Shown here piece after piece: positions 6,901 through 10,216 of a stretch of 10,216 nucleotides of DNA. Source of the stretch: CAYOBW01 sp964402115 (GTDB taxonomy: Bacteria; Verrucomicrobiota; Kiritimatiellia; UBA8416; CAYOBW01); assembly GCA_964402115.1 (NCBI GenBank), contig CAYOBW010000265.1:1-10216 (forward strand). The letters run 5' to 3'. Numbering within the stretch: position 1 is the stretch's first letter; each line of letters starts with the position of its first letter. Both the position numbers and the translations under genes were made by a program. The notes under the pieces were generated by a model. The model searched no databases. It was given only the letters and a program-made list of their open reading frames with translations, and was not told the DNA's origin.

Positions 6901-8137
6901 CATCGCCTTCGATGTCTCGGCCGGGCGCCGGCCCGCCGAATGGTTCCGTTTCCTTTCCGCGCCCGGCACCGCCGCGATTCGCGTCCAGGCGCGGGGCACG
7001 GTCGAGGCCTGGATCGACGGCGAGCCGATGCAGGCGGCGGGCGCCGGGCGTTTCATCGCCCGCAAGCCCCCGCAGCCTGCCGCCGTGGTCGCGCTGCGGG
7101 TCCAGCCTGAAACCGGCTGCACGGGCGGCGCCGTGCTGCCCGAGCCGGTCGTCATCGAAACCGACGGGAGCGGCACGCTCACGCTGGGGGACTGGTCGAA
7201 GCTCGGCGTCCTGAACAACTACTCGGGCGGCGCCCGCTACGGGACCCGCGTCACGTTGACGCGACAGGAGTCCCGCGCCCAGGCGACGCTGGACTTGGGG
7301 AAGGTCGCCGGCACCGCCGAGATCCACGTGAACGGACGGAAAGTCGGCGTGCGGGTTGCGCCGCCCTGGAAGATCGACGTGACCGGCTTCCTGAAAAGCG
7401 GCGAGAACGCCGTCGAGGTCCTGGTCTACAACACGCTGGCCAACCACTACCAGACCATCCCCTCCCATTACCGGGGCGACCCGCTCTCGGGCCTGCTGGG
7501 GCCGGTGCGGCTGCTTTCCCGCGAGTGGCCGGCGAGCGGGACGGAGAACGCGACGGTGCTCCAGGACGCGCCCGGCGTGCGGGTCCTGGCCCGCGCGGGC
7601 TCGCCTGCCGTGTTCGACCCCGCGCTCGGGGCGAGCAACAACCTGGCGCGCCGCCCGGGCCTGGTCAAGTCCGCGACCGGCTCCCGCGCGCACGACGGCG
7701 GCGGATCGGATTTCGCGGCGCTGTTCAACGGCACGGCGGGCAACGGCAAGGGGGGCGAGATCACGGAGAACGACGGCCGGACCTTTGTCGGCATGGGCGA
7801 GGGGAGCCGGCTTGACGTGGTTTTCGACACGGCGGCTGCGCCGTCCGGCGTGGCGCTCCAGGCCATCCGCACCTATGCGGGACACGCGGACGCGCGCGCC
7901 TCGCAGCGGTACGAGGTCTTTGCGTCCGCGGTCGGGACGCCCGAGCGCTTCGTCAAGCTGGCGGAAGTCGCCTACGACGCCGATGCGGGCGGGTGCAACG
8001 AGGTTGCCGTGCAGTCGCCCGCGGGCGCCCCGCTCGCGGCCCGCGCGGCAGCGGTGCGGTTCGTTTTCAAAGATGGTCCGGCAGGCTTCAACGTCTACCG
8101 GGAAATCAGTCTGGTTGGAACCATCGAGGGCCCATGA
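3932..8137 (+). CDS. Secreted GH106-like glycoside hydrolase (alpha-L-rhamnosidase type), 1401 residues
   Basis: The protein starts MKTTLLVIG with a short hydrophobic signal. LAGC at 11-14 would fit a lipoprotein, while ALA-G at 18-21 would fit normal cleavage. Residues 46-475 look like the catalytic barrel of GH106 and its relatives: PFWWWTGDKL near the N-terminus, then a helix leading to KGISGVQVNY. Glu266 (FFNDELHLG) and Glu400 (VWLEGYHSLGW) are my candidate catalytic acids; the second sits where GH106-type enzymes have a conserved EAF-like motif. Residues 478-705 (ADVAVVYP onward) resemble the Rossmann-like domain after the barrel in GH42/GH106-type enzymes. Several beta domains follow. 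Residues 1080-1195 carry a GH2-like jelly roll (LDLGKVAGTAEIHVNGRKVG...DVTGFLKSGENAVEVLVYNT). Residues 1235-1400 resemble an F5/8 (discoidin-like) module. It should release a terminal sugar, probably L-rhamnose, from a complex glycan outside the cell or in the periplasm. Specificity cannot be read from sequence, and it could belong to an unclassified sister family. It begins 2 nt after the HtrA stop and overlaps the next gene by 4 nt. Confidence 0.85.
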   Translation: MKTTLLVIGCLAGCLHGALAGGTGLPSRDPGLDVLPGFKNPPQGYGEVPFWWWTGDKLDADRMIGQIRKLHEKGISGVQVNYSHYDSEGWLTDQDEPAIFSDAWWQVYAKISQACSKLDMGIGLSTYTIDWPRGAKNLFYNLFYSKPELNAIQLEAGERATVRGGETRTLNCPPDQCAARAYKVENNLLTRGGVDLAPFTKDGKITWTAPEGVWELWIFRAARQAGSMNPLLPGMGETVVRGFFQPFEDHNPGKSSKGLNYFFNDELHLGVGKFAWNPDFPAEFARRKGYDLLEALPAMWKDMGDITPKILMDYADVRMALMEERYFKPIYDWHASRGMIFACDSGGRGTDPAEFGDYFRATRWYSAPGHDTPGGSANLIKGKVDSSIANLYQRQRVWLEGYHSLGWGATPERLMFATRENYLYGCTLLNLHGLYYTTYGSYWEWAPPCYHFRMPYWAHMGAFLDYFTRLSYLLSQGHFVADVAVVYPVAPFEAGLDGGAATQTAFDLGRRLMEAGLNFEFIDNDSLARAAVEGGRLVVKDAGASYQALVVPNMEAVRWPTIQKAAAFAQGGGKVYGVGKLPAVSDRAGRNDPELAALNDRAFLPACRLAQPAEAVEALKHAFVQDARGLDQTVRTLHRKAGPRDVYLVMDARPDALVEFRARGAVELWDPWTGAVRPLRVAGETATGTQVELPLEAYEAQVVVFTPGRKHVNPAPRDRSPEGAKRLPQAWSIAFVPTMDNTYGDFRIPVTADNKTIGVEARRFAWARETEELASTARLPATDDTRWERTLHGYGTQFYVLGPVPGDADVGPLEAELARLTAVDPAVPVTVAGRTFTWRPYDFSWRYGKEGDSGHQGYHGLKRTVTDDFICLGKAAGGLNETRYLPDGGRYYLWTAATLEQPAEVTFEVSRGAPADKSHTSPVIAPAAVYVNGEKVPDLARPVALKAGANPLVVRYDQGGRGHFVLRRSAVPPPAARQPLAMRWYGDPGVIAFDVSAGRRPAEWFRFLSAPGTAAIRVQARGTVEAWIDGEPMQAAGAGRFIARKPPQPAAVVALRVQPETGCTGGAVLPEPVVIETDGSGTLTLGDWSKLGVLNNYSGGARYGTRVTLTRQESRAQATLDLGKVAGTAEIHVNGRKVGVRVAPPWKIDVTGFLKSGENAVEVLVYNTLANHYQTIPSHYRGDPLSGLLGPVRLLSREWPASGTENATVLQDAPGVRVLARAGSPAVFDPALGASNNLARRPGLVKSATGSRAHDGGGSDFAALFNGTAGNGKGGEITENDGRTFVGMGEGSRLDVVFDTAAAPSGVALQAIRTYAGHADARASQRYEVFASAVGTPERFVKLAEVAYDADAGGCNEVAVQSPAGAPLAARAAAVRFVFKDGPAGFNVYREISLVGTIEGP

Positions 8138-10216
8138 GCCGAACGTTGGTGTCGCACCCGGATGGGACCACGCGGGTCGCCTGCACACTGCTGGGCCTGG
8201 CCGCGGCAGCCCTCGTTTCTGCCGCGGCGGAACCGGCGGGAGGCTTGCGATACGCGCCGGAAGGCGCCGCCATCGTCATTCGCAATGGCCGCCATTTCAA
8301 CAACCGGCCGCTCTACGGCAACCACATCGACGGCTTTGTGCTGGCGGGCGATCGTCCGTTTCTGCGGATGGCGCAGAGTCCCTACGTGGACGGCTGTTTC
8401 ATGGCGGCGGTGGTCCGGGACGGCAAGGGCACATGGCTGGCGGACGGCGCTGACGTCACGGCGAAGTATCACCCCGGCCGCATGGAATGGATTGTGCGGG
8501 ACGCCGCGTGGCCGGGCGTGACGGTGCAAATGGAGGCTGTGCCCCTCGCCGAGGGGCCCGGCCTGGCCGTGCGGCTGAGCATCGGGGGCGCCCGGCCCGG
8601 CGACCGGCTGGTGTGGTGCTTTGGCGCCGCGCTGCGGAACCTGCCGGGATACGCGGCGAACATGAACTGGGCGTGGGACGTGCTGGGCCACCCCGAGCTC
8701 CTGACCCGCGGATTCGTTCCGGAAGATTGTCGCGGCAACAGCATCCGCCTCGTCGACGATCGCTTCGTTCTGCAGCCGCCCGCCTACGACCCTCCCGGCA
8801 GCCAGCCGCGGCACACGGTGGTCGGCCGCGGCCCGGCCGCCTCCCGCACCGTCGTGGCGGATGCGTCGCGCTGGCAGGATCCGGCGGCCCTGGCGTCGGG
8901 CGCGGCGGGCGAACTCCCGGTGGTGTGCGGCGTGCTGGACGCGGGCGCCGCGGTCAGCGCGTACTGGGCCTTTGCGGCGGGCGTCGGCGCCGAGGCGGAC
9001 GTGGCGGCCCGGGTGGCGTCGCCGGCCGAGGTCTTCGCCGCCGGGGTCAAGCGCGTCGAGACCGTGTCGCGGCAGGTGACGGTGGAGACGCCGGACCCGT
9101 ATTTCAACGCGGTGGTCGCGGCTTCCTGCCTGGCGCTGGACGGTGTGTGGTACCCGCCCGTCTATGCCCACGGCGCGATGCAGTGGAACAGCCAGCTGGT
9201 CGGCTGGCGGACGCTGTTCGGGGGCAGCGCCTACGGCTGGCACGATCGTGTCCTGGCCCAGGCGCGGCACTTCATCGGCAGGCAGATCCGCGAGTCGGAG
9301 AATCGGATCGCGAAGGCCGACCCGAAACTCGGCTACGGCCAGCAGGCGAAGGACTCCCGCTTCTACGGCCGCGGCTGCATTCCCGACCAGGGTTTCTACG
9401 ACATGCAAAGCCAGTTCTTCGACCAGGTGCTGCACGACTGGCGCGGGACTGCCGATCCCGCCATGGAGGCGCTGCTGCGCCCCGCGCTGGAGCTGCACCT
9501 GGAATGGATGCGGGACTGCTTTGACCCCGACGGCGACGGTGTCTACGAAAGCTACATCAACACCTGGCCGACCGACTCGCAGTGGTACAACGGCGCCGGC
9601 ACCGCCGAGGAGACGGCCTACGCGTACCGGGGCCACAAGGCCGCGCTTGACCTGGCGCGCCGTGCCGGCGACGAAAAGGCCGCGGCGGTCCACCGCGCCC
9701 GCCTGGAAACGATCCGCAAGGGTTTCTTCGACAGCCTCTGGATTCAGGGCCAGGGCTACGTGGGCTCGTACCGCGAACAGATGGGCTACAAGCGCCTCAA
9801 CGAGAACCCCTGGCTGTACAGCATCTTCCTGCCCATCGACGCCGGCCTGCTCTCGCCCCTGCAGGCGGCACAGGCGCTGCACTACACCGAGTGGGGGCTC
9901 GAGAACGAGCGGATGCCCTACGGCGGCCGGCGGGTCTGGACCTCGAACTGGGTGCCGAGCGTCTGGTCTGTTCGCGAGATGTGGCCGGGTGACAACTATC
10001 ACCTGGCGCTGGCCTATTTCCAGACAGGCCTGCCCGCGGACGGGTGGGACATTCTGCGGGGCACCTTCCTCGAAAGCGCCTTCGCGGGACCTGCGCCGGG
10101 AAACCTCGGGCACAAGGTGGGAGGCCTGGATTTCAATGACTGCTCCAGCCTGTTCTGCCGGGCGGTGGTGGAAGGGCTGTTCGGCTACGCGCCGGATTAC
10201 CCCAACGGCACGGTGT
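8134..10216 (+). CDS. Secreted glycosidase-like (alpha/alpha) barrel protein, DUF4450-like, 3' end missing
   Basis: The frame is open from ATG 8134 to the last base (694 codons visible), so the C-terminus is cut by the window. The start lies in an ATGA overlap with the preceding stop, with GAGGG at 8126-8130. A signal peptide covers residues 1-32 (Arg14, then VACTLLGLAAAALVSAAA, cut before Glu33). Residues 38-300 form a probable beta-sandwich opening LRYAPEGAAIVIRNG and NRPLYGNHIDGF, which I recall from proteins annotated DUF4450. From about 315 the sequence is helical with repeated aromatic and acidic motifs typical of (alpha/alpha)6 glycosidases: MQWNSQLVGWR, then DPDGDGVYE (464-472, calcium-loop-like), INTWPTDSQWYNG and EETAYAYRGHKAA. 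Asp481, Glu492 and Glu493 are candidate catalytic acids. It probably acts on the same glycan as the GH106-like enzyme. A relation to the beta-L-arabinofuranosidase families with this fold is conceivable but unproven. Sure that it is a real gene; family call moderate. Confidence 0.82.
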   Translation, partial: MSRTLVSHPDGTTRVACTLLGLAAAALVSAAAEPAGGLRYAPEGAAIVIRNGRHFNNRPLYGNHIDGFVLAGDRPFLRMAQSPYVDGCFMAAVVRDGKGTWLADGADVTAKYHPGRMEWIVRDAAWPGVTVQMEAVPLAEGPGLAVRLSIGGARPGDRLVWCFGAALRNLPGYAANMNWAWDVLGHPELLTRGFVPEDCRGNSIRLVDDRFVLQPPAYDPPGSQPRHTVVGRGPAASRTVVADASRWQDPAALASGAAGELPVVCGVLDAGAAVSAYWAFAAGVGAEADVAARVASPAEVFAAGVKRVETVSRQVTVETPDPYFNAVVAASCLALDGVWYPPVYAHGAMQWNSQLVGWRTLFGGSAYGWHDRVLAQARHFIGRQIRESENRIAKADPKLGYGQQAKDSRFYGRGCIPDQGFYDMQSQFFDQVLHDWRGTADPAMEALLRPALELHLEWMRDCFDPDGDGVYESYINTWPTDSQWYNGAGTAEETAYAYRGHKAALDLARRAGDEKAAAVHRARLETIRKGFFDSLWIQGQGYVGSYREQMGYKRLNENPWLYSIFLPIDAGLLSPLQAAQALHYTEWGLENERMPYGGRRVWTSNWVPSVWSVREMWPGDNYHLALAYFQTGLPADGWDILRGTFLESAFAGPAPGNLGHKVGGLDFNDCSSLFCRAVVEGLFGYAPDYPNGTV

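Noticed and set aside
3419..8188. A 1589-residue open frame on the minus strand opposite the HtrA end and the GH106-like gene
   Set aside because: Long antisense frames are common where third positions are nearly all G or C. The translation is rich in Arg, His, Gly and Ala with no recognisable motifs, whereas the plus-strand frame shows clear domains.
8095..10113. A 672-residue minus-strand open frame opposite the last gene
   Set aside because: Same composition effect. The plus-strand frame has a signal peptide, glycosidase-like motifs and a coupled start; the minus frame shows nothing recognisable.
1..10216. CRISPR array, tRNA, rRNA, transposase or phage genes
   Set aside because: I found no regularly spaced repeats, no cloverleaf-like or rRNA-like sequence, and no integrase or transposase motifs in any frame.

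Overview
The window reads as a high-GC metagenomic or draft-genome contig (coding third positions are mostly G or C, and a 10-N gap sits at 282-291). It carries four long plus-strand genes that appear to form one transcription unit. The gene mix suggests a heterotrophic polysaccharide degrader of the PVC group, with Kiritimatiellota or Verrucomicrobiota as my best guess: secreted multi-domain glycoside hydrolases with discoidin-like ends, and HtrA/PDZ proteins in pairs. This taxonomic call is inference; there is no rRNA or other marker gene here.

Layout. Positions 1-582 hold no long gene. They contain a 29-codon small ORF behind the strongest Shine-Dalgarno sequence in the window, two near-identical GC-rich repeats on either side of the N gap, two adjacent hairpins, a heptanucleotide tandem repeat and a short inverted repeat just before the first large gene. 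Positions 583-2091 encode an exported, probably lipid-anchored HtrA-like protein whose protease triad is completely lost but which keeps two PDZ domains. Positions 2091-3929 encode a secreted HtrA protease with an intact His-Asp-Ser triad and two PDZ domains, followed by a C-terminal domain that I read as a catalytically dead DJ-1/PfpI fold. Positions 3932-8137 encode a 1401-residue secreted glycoside hydrolase resembling family GH106 (alpha-L-rhamnosidase type). Positions 8134-10216 encode a second secreted, glycosidase-like (alpha/alpha) barrel protein, possibly of the DUF4450 type, which runs off the window.

The junctions are very tight: a 1-nt TGATG overlap, a 2-nt gap with GGAGG inside the preceding gene's end, and a 4-nt ATGA overlap. 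Co-transcription and translational coupling are therefore likely. The simplest model is a locus that exports enzymes acting on a rhamnose-containing or otherwise complex plant or algal glycan, together with a dedicated envelope protein quality-control pair. The most unusual items are the HtrA-PDZ-PDZ-DJ-1-like fusion and its pseudoprotease partner.
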